DNA from: DAOUEO01 sp963763495
GTDB lineage: Bacteria > Chloroflexota > Dehalococcoidia > DSTF01 > JALHUB01
Assembly (NCBI GenBank): GCA_963763495.1
Contig: CAVXOY010000005.1
Coordinates: 1 to 46,202, forward strand
Length of the DNA stretch: 46,202 nucleotides
Direction of reading: 5' to 3'
Shown: positions 38,929 to 46,202 of the stretch, one piece after another
Numbering within the stretch: the first letter of the stretch is position 1
Layout of the letters: each line of letters opens with the position of its first letter
Position numbers and translations under genes: made by a program
The notes under the pieces: generated by a model
Databases searched by the model: none
What the model saw: the letters and a program-made list of their open reading frames with translations, nothing else
Told to the model about the DNA's origin: nothing

Positions 38929-39744
38929 TTGCGACTCACTCGGCCCTCGACAACGGTTCAGCGCCGCTTCTTTCGTAGCGCTCTCATGCTCGCAGAGGCT
39001 CTTGTAGCGCTGCTTATAGCTCAGTCCCCGTCGCTCTCGGCAGCATCCGAGCCACCGCCGGTCAGCCCATTCTGTGAGACAGTTCCCACGCTGCAGTCGC
39101 ACGTCACAAACTGGACCGCATCACCCTTGGTGCGCATGACCCCTACGGCGGCGCCAGCAACGCCACCTGCGCCGGCAGTCGCGCCGCCGGAACCAACGCC
39201 GTCCCCTATCCCTCAGCCATTGCCACCGCTAGATGCGCCTACCCAGACCGTCGGCTCTCTCTCGGGAGAACCGGCGCCGCCTACGGCCATACTGCCAGCA
39301 GCGACTTCAACGCCCGTCCCGACGGAGCCGCCGGCCGTCCCACCACCGGCTACGAGCATCTGCGGGCAACGGCTGATCCCGATCATCAACCGGGCGCGGA
39401 GCGACAGCGGCCTCCCTCCGCTGGTCGAAAACCCCCTTCTGACTGCTGCCGCCCAGCAGTTCGCCGAGTTCATCGCTCTGCACGGGGTATTCAGCCACAC
39501 CGCTGACGGCCGCACGCTCGACGCAAGGGTAGAGGCGGCCGGCTATTCCTCGTGGAGAGCGCTTGGTGAAAACCTTGCCGAGGGATACGCAACTCCGGAG
39601 GAGGCGGTAGCGGCCTGGCTTGCCAGCGACGGCCACCGCGCCAACATCCTCAACCCGTCCTTCACTGAGACAGGGGTCGGCTGCGCCTCAAACGCCGCCA
39701 GCCCTTACGGCTATTTCTGGGTGCAGGAGTTCGGGTCACGCTAG
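38929..39744 (+). CDS. Exported CAP/SCP-domain protein
   Basis: A 271-residue secreted protein starting at TTG 38929 (GGGGGT upstream). An N-terminal hydrophobic signal (ALMLAEALVALLIAQSPSLSA) is followed by a Pro/Thr/Ala-rich spacer of about 90 residues, then a CAP (cysteine-rich secretory, PR-1) domain: LIPIINRARSDSGLPPLVENPLLTAAAQQFAEFIA, HGVFSHTADGRTLDARVEAAGYSSWRALGENLAEGY, EEAVAAWLASDGHRANILNPSFTETGVG and YFWVQEFG. The two histidines (GVFSHT, SDGHRANIL) and the glutamate of GENLA form the usual cavity. Bacterial members are secreted or envelope proteins of unknown activity. The proline-rich part suggests wall spanning. Confidence 0.85.
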   Translation: MRLTRPSTTVQRRFFRSALMLAEALVALLIAQSPSLSAASEPPPVSPFCETVPTLQSHVTNWTASPLVRMTPTAAPATPPAPAVAPPEPTPSPIPQPLPPLDAPTQTVGSLSGEPAPPTAILPAATSTPVPTEPPAVPPPATSICGQRLIPIINRARSDSGLPPLVENPLLTAAAQQFAEFIALHGVFSHTADGRTLDARVEAAGYSSWRALGENLAEGYATPEEAVAAWLASDGHRANILNPSFTETGVGCASNAASPYGYFWVQEFGSR

Positions 39745-39776
39745 GCGACAAGGATTCTTAAGGCTGATGAAATGTA

Positions 39777-39810
39777 TTGACACCGCCTCTCAATCAGGTG
39801 ATCATATAAT
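39777..39810 (+). promoter_or_regulatory. Possible promoter of the second phosphofructokinase gene
   Basis: A perfect TTGACA (39777-39782) and a perfect TATAAT (39805-39810), but separated by 22 bases, too far for normal sigma-70 use. Either an activator helps or the assembled sequence has extra bases, as elsewhere in this window. Confidence 0.35.
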
Positions 39811-39969
39811 GCGAATCTCGCTCTCTTTAGTGGCGGCCCCGGCCCTAACCGGAATACCCTTCTCTCAGGGACCCGATGGTCGCCGTTATGCCCCAGTGAA
39901 GAATCACGGCTAAGTCCGATGCCGCTGGAAGGAGACAGCGGCAAAAAAGCTTGAAGGAGGTATGTAAGC

Positions 39970-41019
39970 TTGCGTATTGGTGTACTTACAGGTGGAGGTG
40001 ACTGTCCCGGTCTGAACGCCGCCATTCGCGGGGTGGCCCAGCGCGCCTGGGCTCTGAAAGACGAAGTCTACGGGATCAGAGGCGGGTGGGCAGGCCTCAT
40101 GGGAGAAGGCGATGTCTATCCCCTCGTCATGGAGGACGTTCTCGGCATCATCAACTTGAGCGGGACGATACTGGGAACCTCCCGAACGAACCCCGCAAAG
40201 ATCGAGGGCGGCTTCGAGCAGGCGCTGGCCACGCTGGCGCGCAACGGCATGGATGGCCTCGTCGCCATTGGCGGCGACGACACGCTAGGCGTCAGCGCCA
40301 AGCTCTTCGAGAAGGGCTTCAAGGTAGTGGGAGTGCCCAAGACAATCGACAATGACCTCCCGCTCACCGACTTCTGCATAGGCTTCGACACGGCCTCCAA
40401 CATCGTGGCCGAAGCCCTCGACCGCCTGCAAGGCACAGCGCGCTCCCACATGCGCATCATGGTGGTCGAGGTGATGGGCCGCGAGGCGGGATGGCTCTCC
40501 ATCGTCGGCGGCATGGCCGGCGGCGCGGACCACATCGCCATCCCTGAAGTCCCCGTGCACATCGACGAGTTAGTAGCGCACGCCGAGCAGCGCGCCAAGA
40601 CGCGTCGCTTCGGCGTCATGGTGATCGCCGAGGGGACAGAGGTCCACGGGCTGAGCGCCCCCGAAGACGATCTGACACAGGTCGACCAGTTTGGACACGT
40701 CCGGCTCGCTGACCGAGGTATCGCCCAACGAGTCGCCGATGAGATAGAGCGACGCACCGGCATCGAGACAAGAGTCACCGTCCTCGGTCACGTCCAGAGG
40801 GGCGGCACGCCCACAGTCCGCGACCGCTACCAGAGCATGCTGGTCGGCTCCGCCGCTGTGGACTTCCTCCACCGCGACCTGGCGGGAAACATGGCCGCCG
40901 TCAGAGGTCAGGATATCGTGCCCGTGCCGCTGTCAGAGGTGGCAGGGAAGAACAACCTCGTTCCCCCAGAACTCTATGCCATGGGGCGTGAGTTCTTCCG
41001 CACGTGGACGTGGGTATAG
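39970..41019 (+). CDS. 6-phosphofructokinase, PPi type by active-site residues
   Basis: A 349-residue phosphofructokinase starting at TTG 39970 behind a strong GAAGGAGG. The active site reads GGDDT and PKTIDND. The second aspartate and the lysine are the marks of pyrophosphate-dependent enzymes, whereas ATP enzymes have GGDGT and PGTIDND. Further motifs are GGGDCPGLNAAIRG, DFCIGFDTASNIVAEALDRL, VEVMGREAGWLSIVGGMAGGADHIAIPE and LGHVQRGGTPTVRDR. A PPi enzyme works reversibly and saves ATP. The window also has an ATP-type enzyme at 18881-19845. Donor use is inferred from residues alone. Confidence 0.9.
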   Translation: MRIGVLTGGGDCPGLNAAIRGVAQRAWALKDEVYGIRGGWAGLMGEGDVYPLVMEDVLGIINLSGTILGTSRTNPAKIEGGFEQALATLARNGMDGLVAIGGDDTLGVSAKLFEKGFKVVGVPKTIDNDLPLTDFCIGFDTASNIVAEALDRLQGTARSHMRIMVVEVMGREAGWLSIVGGMAGGADHIAIPEVPVHIDELVAHAEQRAKTRRFGVMVIAEGTEVHGLSAPEDDLTQVDQFGHVRLADRGIAQRVADEIERRTGIETRVTVLGHVQRGGTPTVRDRYQSMLVGSAAVDFLHRDLAGNMAAVRGQDIVPVPLSEVAGKNNLVPPELYAMGREFFRTWTWV

Positions 41020-41088
41020 AAAACGTCGACCCCGTGGGCAGCGCCTTTGGGGCAACGAAGTCAGGCGACATCTGCCTTAACCAGGTGG

Positions 41089-41117
41089 TTGTAATCCGAT
41101 CAGGTGAAGATTAGAAT
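41089..41117 (+). promoter_or_regulatory. Promoter of the beta-propeller lipoprotein gene
   Basis: TTGTAA (41089-41094), a 17-base spacer and TAGAAT (41112-41117), 21 bases before the ATG. The spacer contains ATCAGGTGA, also present upstream of the -10 of the preceding phosphofructokinase gene (39793-39801). Confidence 0.55.
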
Positions 41118-41138
41118 GTGGGCCAAAGGAGGTGGACC

Positions 41139-42320
41139 ATGCTCAAAGGAAGGACCCGTCTACACCCTCTGCCGGTCATCGCGATTGTCCTAAGTACCGT
41201 AGTTCTGGCATTCCTGCTGTCCGGCTGCCTTTGGGGCGTCGTCAAAGACGCCAGCACGGACGCACCCATAGCGGGAGCAAGTGTCACCTATACCGATTCC
41301 GAAGGCAACACGGAGACCACAACGACTGACGCCAACGGCATCTACTCCTTCGACATAGCGAACGGAAAGAATCCCGCCGCCGGAGCGGTCAGCTTCGACA
41401 TAACCGCCAGCGGCTATGAACCGAAGTCGGCGGCACGCCTTGTTCAGTACAACGACAACGCAAACGCCACCGGCGCTGATCTGTCCAGCTTCTGGGAGAT
41501 CCAGGGCTTCACGCTGCAGCCCACCGCTGCGGAGCCGGCGCAGATCGCGTTCACCAGCGCCCGAGACGGCAACAACGAGATCTACGTGATGGACGCCGAT
41601 GGCGGCGGCCAGACGCGACTCACCAACAACCCAGCACTTGATGACTTCCCCAGCTGGTCGCCGGACAGGAGCCAGATCGCCTTCCACAGCAACCGGGACG
41701 GCAACTACGAGGTCTACGTGATGGACGCCGATGGCGGCGGCCTGACGCGGCTCACCACCGACCCAGCGGACGATGGCCAGCCCACCTGGTCGCCCGACGG
41801 CTCCAAGATCGCCTTCACGAGCAACCGGGACGGCAACTACGAGATCTACGTGATGAACGCAGATGGCACCGGGCAGACGCGGCTCACCAACAACGCAGCG
41901 TACGATGCCGACCCCGCCTGGTCGCCCAACGGCTCCAAGATCGCCTTCACGAGCGACCGGGACGGCAACTTCGAGGTCTACGTGATGAACACCAACGGCA
42001 GCGGCCAGACGAACCTGACCGGCAGTGCGGGCGAGGATTCCCTGCCCGCCTGGTCACCGGATGGGTCGCAGATCGCCTTCACGAGCGGCCGCGACGGCAA
42101 CAACGAGATCTACGTGATGGACGACAGCGGCGGCGGTCAGACGAACCTGACCAACCGCCCGGCGCAAGAGCGCCATCCCACCTGGTCGCCGGATGGATCC
42201 CTGATCGCGTTCAACAGCTCCCGGGACGGCAACTTGGAGATCTACGTGATGGAGGACGACGGGAGCGACCAGACGAGGCTGACGCATAATGGCGCGGCCG
42301 ACTATGCTGCTGACTGGTAG
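41139..42320 (+). CDS. TolB-like beta-propeller lipoprotein with six PD40 repeats
   Basis: A 393-residue lipoprotein from ATG 41139 (AAAGGAGGTGG upstream). The signal ends AFLLSGCLWG. A carboxypeptidase-regulatory-like beta-sandwich follows (VVKDASTDAPIAGASVTYTDSEGNTETTTTDANGIYSFDI..ITASGYEPKS). Then come six PD40/WD40-like repeats with the core IAFTSNRDGNYEIYVMNADG-type and WSPDGSKIAF, each exactly 44 residues. Six blades would close a propeller as in TolB's C-terminal part. It is exposed outside the membrane and probably binds a protein or glycan; no catalytic motif is seen. Confidence 0.85.
   Translation: MLKGRTRLHPLPVIAIVLSTVVLAFLLSGCLWGVVKDASTDAPIAGASVTYTDSEGNTETTTTDANGIYSFDIANGKNPAAGAVSFDITASGYEPKSAARLVQYNDNANATGADLSSFWEIQGFTLQPTAAEPAQIAFTSARDGNNEIYVMDADGGGQTRLTNNPALDDFPSWSPDRSQIAFHSNRDGNYEVYVMDADGGGLTRLTTDPADDGQPTWSPDGSKIAFTSNRDGNYEIYVMNADGTGQTRLTNNAAYDADPAWSPNGSKIAFTSDRDGNFEVYVMNTNGSGQTNLTGSAGEDSLPAWSPDGSQIAFTSGRDGNNEIYVMDDSGGGQTNLTNRPAQERHPTWSPDGSLIAFNSSRDGNLEIYVMEDDGSDQTRLTHNGAADYAADW
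41537..42320 (+). repeat. Six tandem 132-bp repeats encoding PD40 blades
   Basis: The landmark CTACGTGATG recurs at 41582, 41714, 41846, 41978, 42110 and 42242, an exact 132-base period. Units are similar at DNA level, so copy number may vary by recombination and short-read assembly could collapse it. Confidence 0.9.
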
Positions 42321-42525
42321 CTGCCGGTCAGCGTGAAGCAGAGGTAGCCGGAGCCCGAAGCCAGCAGAGCGCCGATCTCAGCGCCCGGCTGGCGGCGCCG
42401 GAGAGACGCTCGGGCTCCCGCTGAGCCCACAAGCGACAAGAATCTGTTGACAACAGAGGCAGGGGTCTCATATAGGCCCCTGCCTCGCCATTTCCAATCA
42501 TGTGTCGCTTGTGCGGCGGGAAATC

Positions 42526-42600
42526 TGGAGCGGGGGACGGGATTCGAACCCGCGACGTCCTGCTTGGAAGGCAGGAGCTCTACCGCTGAGCTACCCCCGC
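42526..42600 (-). tRNA. tRNA-Gly (anticodon TCC)
   Basis: The minus strand folds as a full cloverleaf: acceptor GCGGGGG/CCCCCGC, D arm GCTC..GAGC, anticodon arm CCTGC-CTTCCAA-GCAGG with anticodon TCC, T arm with GGTTCGAAT, and an encoded CCA end (42526-42528). It would read GGA glycine codons. A 57-bp copy of its 5' half lies at 46097-46153. Confidence 0.95.
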
Positions 42601-42616
42601 GCCGCATTCAAGTATA
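42560..42616 (-). repeat. Direct repeat, copy A (tRNA-Gly 5' half plus -10 region)
   Basis: 57 bases running from the anticodon arm through the tRNA 5' end to the -10 box. Identical to 46097-46153 except for two mismatches. Upstream of the -10 the copies diverge; downstream of the anticodon stem they share nothing. It may be one boundary of an integrated element. Confidence 0.85.
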
Positions 42617-42639
42617 CTCGGCCCACCCTGCCTCGGCAA
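42611..42639 (-). promoter_or_regulatory. Promoter of tRNA-Gly
   Basis: Minus-strand TTGCCG (42634-42639), a 17-base spacer and TATACT (42611-42616), 10 bases before the mature tRNA 5' end. Confidence 0.75.
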
Positions 42640-42689
42640 TGCAAAGCGGCCGGCGGCGCCCTGATGGAGCAGCCCTCCCTCGGCTACCC

Positions 42690-44639
42690 TCAAGGGCCGC
42701 TATCGGCGGCAGCGACGGCAAGCTGTGGCACCAACCATTCAGCCACGATGTACGAGCTGTTGGGCGTGAAGTGGATGCCGTCTTCTCTCATTTTGACGCC
42801 GTTGATGACAAGATCTGTGAACTTGCCTTCAGGACACGCAAAGCTGTTCAGATCGATTAGGACGACCTCGTCGGGATGCTGCTCCGCGAATTCCCGATAG
42901 AGCTTGTTCAGTTCGGTAACGCCCACAAAATCATCTTGCTCCCGCTCGTCGGCGTCAGGCAGAAGCGAATACTGTGTCGGTCTGGAATAAGGGAAGGTCA
43001 TCAAGACCAACTTTCCGCCTTGCGACGTGAGAACGTCCATTTGAGTCTCCAGTCCGCTCATGACATAGGTGTGCCACTCAAGGGTGCCGGGCTCCAGCGT
43101 GTGGCCGTCCACCAAATAGTCCTCGCGGGCCGGCCCCCCAAACAGCATGATAACGAGGTCTGGACGGAAGGCGTCCACATCTAGTTTCCACGTCTTATGC
43201 CATTCATTGCACCCGTCCGCCCATTTCTTGGAGAGCTTCCACTCGTTGTTCGTCGCCTTGTCGACATGAAGGAAGCTGCACCCAAGGCTGGACATATCCC
43301 ATACAGCAAGATTCCAGTCTTTTCCCACCTGCTCGAGCCCCGGTTCCAGCGACAACGCAACTGAATCACCCAGCACCATGACGCGTATCGGCTGCGGGTT
43401 CGCCGTCGCATCGATCTGAGGCATTGGGCTCACAGAGCGAAATGCCGTGGGAGAGATGGCACCCCGGGTTACAAGAACCAGGACGACGGCAAGGCTGACG
43501 GCACCCGCCGGCGCCAGCGTCCAAGACAGCTTCCACGGACGGAAGGCGCCGCGACGTATCGGCATCTCGATCAGGAAATAGGAGGCTGTCGCGATCGCCA
43601 GGGTTGCCAGTACACGCACAGCAAACAACCAATAGCCTTCCCATCCGGTTCGGCCGGGCGTGAGGATGAGATAGACCGGCCAGTGCCACAGGTACACGCC
43701 GTAGGAGATGAGGCCGAGGGCGCGCAGCGGTGGGAGGGAGAGCACTCTGCCGATAGGACCGACCTTCGGCTGCACGGCGGCGGCGATGACTATGGCAACG
43801 GCGACCGCCAGGAAGAAGAACCCGCCGCGATAGAGCAGGGTGTTGTTCTCCGACGTGGTGCACCAGAGAAAGCCGATGAAAAAGGCGCACTGAACGGCGG
43901 CTATCTGGAGTACCGGGCCCGTCAATTCACCGCGCAGCGGCCCGAGCCGGAAAAGCAGCATCGCAAGTACGGCCCCAACTAGGATGGACTGCGCTCGGGT
44001 GTCCGTGCCGTAGTAGACGCGGGAAGGGTCGCTGTCCGGCTGGAACAACACCCCCATGAGAATCGCCGAAGCAGCCAGCAGAACCAGCGACAGCGTGAGC
44101 AGAGTGTTCAGCGGCAACCGGCGCACACGCAAAACAATCAGGACCAGCAGCGGCCAGACAACGTAGTACTGCTCCTCAATGCCCAGTGACCAGGTGTGGC
44201 GCAGGGGAGAAGGTATAGAGTACCGGTCGAAGTAGGACTGTCCCTCGAATATCGGCCGCCAGTTGGCGACATAGCCAATAGTCGCGAGGGCATCGCCGCG
44301 GATCCTCTCTAGCTCCAGCGGCCCAGCAAAGAACACGGCGTATAGGGCAACCCCAATTAGCATCAGGAACAGCGCCGGCAGGAGGCGTCGCGCTCGTCGC
44401 GCCCAGAACGCGAGAGGAGCGATGCTACCGTGCCCTCGCCACTCCACGAGGAGTAGGCTCGTGATTAGGTAGCCGCTGAGAACGAAGAAGGCGTCAACAC
44501 CGAGGAAGCCGCCACCAGCCCACGACATATCGGCATGATAGGCGAGGACAGCAGCAACGGCCAAGGCGCGAATGCCATCGAGCGCTGGCTGGTAAGGAAG
44601 GCGATGATTACTGCTATCTTGGAGAGTCTCTGCGGACAG
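42690..44639 (-). CDS. OafA/YrhL-type acyltransferase with SGNH domain
   Basis: An acyltransferase-3 membrane domain (about ten segments, residues 15-370) fused to a C-terminal SGNH hydrolase domain, about 649 residues. It O-acetylates surface polysaccharides or lipids. Motifs are YQPALDGIRALAVAAVLAYHA (first helix and catalytic histidine), GGGFLGVDAFFVLSGYLITSLLL, RRARRLLPALF, HTWSLGIEEQYYVVWPLL, then IRVMVLGDSVALSLEPGLE (SGNH serine), LVIMLFGG and DGIHFTPNS (terminal Asp/His). Upstream of TTG 44564 the frame continues through conserved PALDGIRA to a TGA, with only a CTG at 44637-44639 as start candidate after GAGGTGG. So the start is non-standard, or a base is missing. It lies between the tRNA-derived repeats. 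Confidence 0.82.
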   Translation of the reverse strand: MSAETLQDSSNHRLPYQPALDGIRALAVAAVLAYHADMSWAGGGFLGVDAFFVLSGYLITSLLLVEWRGHGSIAPLAFWARRARRLLPALFLMLIGVALYAVFFAGPLELERIRGDALATIGYVANWRPIFEGQSYFDRYSIPSPLRHTWSLGIEEQYYVVWPLLVLIVLRVRRLPLNTLLTLSLVLLAASAILMGVLFQPDSDPSRVYYGTDTRAQSILVGAVLAMLLFRLGPLRGELTGPVLQIAAVQCAFFIGFLWCTTSENNTLLYRGGFFFLAVAVAIVIAAAVQPKVGPIGRVLSLPPLRALGLISYGVYLWHWPVYLILTPGRTGWEGYWLFAVRVLATLAIATASYFLIEMPIRRGAFRPWKLSWTLAPAGAVSLAVVLVLVTRGAISPTAFRSVSPMPQIDATANPQPIRVMVLGDSVALSLEPGLEQVGKDWNLAVWDMSSLGCSFLHVDKATNNEWKLSKKWADGCNEWHKTWKLDVDAFRPDLVIMLFGGPAREDYLVDGHTLEPGTLEWHTYVMSGLETQMDVLTSQGGKLVLMTFPYSRPTQYSLLPDADEREQDDFVGVTELNKLYREFAEQHPDEVVLIDLNSFACPEGKFTDLVINGVKMREDGIHFTPNSSYIVAEWLVPQLAVAAADSGP

Positions 44640-45069
44640 GGGGCCACCTCAACCTAGGATTCTACTCGAGAGCGTTGTCGTTGAGAACTAGGACCAGACC
44701 GTCCCCAACACCGGCGATCCTATCAGAATAACGAATCTATCGCTGTACTCATTACACGTACGGTGCGGGCCGGGGCTCGCCACCACACCCCTGCTGACCC
44801 ACTCGCTGATCCGGGAACACCGGGAGGAAGCCCAGACAGGGAGAAACGACGGGATCTCACATCACCCAACGATACAACTTCCCTCGTCTTATGTGAAGAG
44901 CGGCGAGTCGAGATTGAAGTGAAAGCATCGAGTGATGCTAGCGGGAGCCGCTAAGGGGGCGAAAGAGTTGCTCCAGCATTCCGAGACAGAGGAGAAACAG
45001 TAGCGGGTCAAGGGCGCGCGAAGCGTGTGGCGAAGCCATCGAAGACCCTTGATGCGCGGTTATCGGCAC
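44640..45069. other. Gene-free stretch inside the tRNA-flanked segment
   Basis: 430 bases without a convincing coding frame. Two small adjacent hairpins, AGCATC-GAGT-GATGCT and AGCGG-GAG-CCGCT (44926-44953), lie downstream of the small genes on the minus strand and could end their transcript. The rest shows no recognisable element. Confidence 0.4.
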
Positions 45070-45345
45070 CTAAGATAGGGACTGCGGGCCGGAGCGATTC
45101 TTCGCGACGGCCCCTGATTGAGTACGCCCGTTGGGAAGTTGTTGCTTAGGGCTGAGAGGCGAGCCCTTTGAGGTCCAGCCAGCCTGTTTCAACGCCGTTA
45201 CCCAGTCATATATCAATCTTACCGTTGCCTTAATCAAAGCTCGCGTTTGCTCGGCATCGAAAGGTGGGGCTTCGCGAGCTCGGGCGGCGGCTTTCACGGC
45301 ACTGAGTTTGTCGTTGAGGCTCTTCGCTTGGGTAGCCCTATCCAT
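45070..45345 (-). CDS. Hypothetical protein, 91 residues
   Basis: A small, mostly helical protein: MDRATQAKSLNDKLSAVKAAARARE, then AEQTRALIKATVRLIYDWVTAL and a basic, Ser/Pro-rich tail. The ATG at 45345 has AGGA seven bases upstream and overlaps the preceding minus-strand frame by about 50 bases. It may equally be the shifted C-terminus of that upstream protein. Not recognised. Its frame is less GC-rich at third positions than the housekeeping genes of the window, in line with acquired DNA. Confidence 0.4.
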   Translation of the reverse strand: MDRATQAKSLNDKLSAVKAAARAREAPPFDAEQTRALIKATVRLIYDWVTALKQAGWTSKGSPLSPKQQLPNGRTQSGAVAKNRSGPQSLS

Positions 45346-46017
45346 GAGGCGTCCTGTTTGAGAGCATCGTCGAAATGTAATGTTCGCGCTGCCGTCCCAA
45401 CGTCGTGAGTGTTCGCCTTCGGCGGTCTTCCATTGGAGTCCGGCGTCACAACTTCTGGAGTTTCGTCGATAGTTTCACGGGCAGGGATCGCTGCCGAAAA
45501 AGGATGGACGGCGGCGCCGATGTTGACAGCGTCTTCGACGTTTTGCCCGAGGTCGGAATCCCATTGACGGATGACTTCGACCAACGGGCGGATCTGGTGG
45601 GAGATCCCAAGCGAGTAGAAGTTGTGTGGTCTCAGCTGGAACGGAAGTGGTGGTTCCAGTTGATATGGCGGTAGTGGCGGCGATGGTGATTGCAGATCCG
45701 GCTATTGCCGCAAAGCGAGTCACGCCCCCATCTGTGTGCTCTTGGGACAATTCGAGGTCGCTCAGGACGTCTGACATCCGCAAATAGACGTTGGCGGTGC
45801 CGCCTGATTCGATAGGATCCACGCGAGAGGCGTCGGGAAGCCCATCCTGAGCATAAGCATCGAGCGCCTCAAGTGTTGGAAGGAGATCGCCAAGGCCAGC
45901 GGCATTTCGCATGTGGGCGAGTCTCAGCGTTCTTGCCCTATCCGCAAGAGGACGTTGTCGCGCGATTGTCTCCGCATTCAGAAAGAGCCGTTGGAGCTTG
46001 TCGTCTGAAGTAGACAC
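45294..46017 (-). CDS. Hypothetical protein (probable frameshift near 45590)
   Basis: From GTG 46017 the minus strand encodes MSTSDDKLQRLFLNAETIARQRPLADRARTLRLAHMRN, a helical N-terminus, then a weakly hydrophobic stretch FAAIAGSAITIAATTAISTG that could be a membrane segment. After LLLAWDLP the frame turns into an Arg-rich sequence, while a neighbouring frame continues sensibly as VEVIRQWDSDLGQNVEDAVNIGAAVHPFSAAIPARETIDETPEVV to 45294. One indel near 45590 is therefore likely. No family is recognised. It lies just inside the tRNA-derived repeat at the right edge. Confidence 0.4.
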
Positions 46018-46096
46018 AATAGACCCAGTAAATAGCTGATAACTGACGCTAGTTTGGCAAGCTCGGCGGAATCTGGCGGTCAGCGGTGAGGGCGGA

Positions 46097-46153
46097 CTGT
46101 TTGGAAGGCAGGATCTCTACCGCTGAGCTACCCCCGCGCCGCATTCAAGTATA
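46097..46153 (-). repeat. Direct repeat, copy B (truncated tRNA-Gly 5' half)
   Basis: Matches copy A (42560-42616) with two mismatches. It holds the acceptor 5' strand, D arm and anticodon loop of tRNA-Gly, but no T arm or 3' acceptor strand, and one mismatch breaks the D stem. It cannot form a tRNA. Confidence 0.85.
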
Positions 46154-46176
46154 GCGAGGCCCTACCACCACCGCAA
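46148..46176 (-). promoter_or_regulatory. Promoter of the truncated tRNA-Gly copy
   Basis: Minus-strand TTGCGG (46171-46176), 17-base spacer and TATACT (46148-46153), the same geometry as the intact gene's promoter but with an unrelated spacer. Confidence 0.6.
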
Positions 46177-46202
46177 TGCGCTGCCGGCCCGCCGCATCAT
46201 GC

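Noticed and set aside
39915..39947. Terminator from the hairpin GCCGCTG/CAGCGGC before the second phosphofructokinase
   Set aside because: It is followed by A rather than T on the + strand and has no T-tract on the minus strand.
41537..42320. CRISPR-like array from the regular 132-bp spacing
   Set aside because: The units are coding, in frame, and similar throughout; there are no short repeats with unique spacers. No CRISPR or cas gene was seen in the window.
46097..46137. A second functional tRNA-Gly gene at the right edge
   Set aside because: The T arm and 3' acceptor strand are absent and the D stem has a mismatch.

Overview
The window is a 46.2 kb piece of GC-rich bacterial DNA with no rRNA or ribosomal protein genes. 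The gene set is free-living and heterotrophic: class F-type sortase, TreT-like trehalose synthase, a GNAT domain fused in front of an ADP-forming acyl-CoA synthetase, a LIV-type transporter, several lipoproteins and fatty-acid CoA enzymes. It would fit an uncultured Chloroflexota-like lineage, but that placement is an inference from gene flavour, not a proof. About a third of the genes carry single-base frameshifts that leave both halves well conserved. These look mostly like uncorrected sequencing indels, so several genes are described here across frames.

Layout. 1-480: 3' end of cysK. 495-2390: Eis-like acetyltransferase and a DinB-like protein. 2440-5664: translationally coupled FGGY pentulokinase and fucose/arabinose-type isomerase. 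5701-6213 (-): a badly frame-broken HIT hydrolase. 6237-7088 (-): a lipoprotein-type sortase. 7441-7613: a cluster of strong hairpins. 7655-9743 (-): a membrane glycosyltransferase controlled by a c-di-AMP (ydaO/yuaA) riboswitch with its own promoter and terminator. 9761-11413 (-): ilvD. 11578-14892: QueG-like Fe-S protein and two tandem paralogous lipoprotein alpha/beta hydrolases. 14931-18834: acyl-CoA ligase (-), uppP, acyl-CoA dehydrogenase. 18881-21154 (-): ATP-type phosphofructokinase and trehalose synthase, the latter behind a promoter whose spacer is a perfect palindrome.

21357-24071: GNAT/acyl-CoA synthetase fusion. 24109-29061: branched-chain amino-acid ABC transporter, with the binding protein on the + strand converging on livGFHM on the - strand and a shared terminator between them. 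29241-30093: aldo/keto reductase. 30307-33718: HAMP-PAS(x5)-HD-GYP sensor. 33976-35738 (-): lipoprotein serine protease. 36060-38735: thiolase and a class II aldolase-like enzyme. 38929-42320: CAP-domain protein, PPi-type phosphofructokinase, and a lipoprotein beta-propeller made of exact 132-bp repeats. 42526-42600 (-): tRNA-Gly(TCC).

42560-46153 is flanked by a 57-bp direct repeat made of the 5' half of that tRNA gene plus its -10 region. Between the repeats lie an OafA-type acyltransferase and unrecognised small genes of visibly different composition. This is the most accessory-looking part of the window and may be an integrated element or its remnant. Central carbon metabolism (two phosphofructokinases of opposite donor type, aldolase, trehalose synthesis), acyl-CoA chemistry (ligase, dehydrogenase, thiolase, ADP-forming synthetase) and two cyclic-dinucleotide systems (c-di-AMP riboswitch, c-di-GMP-type HD-GYP sensor) are the recurrent themes.
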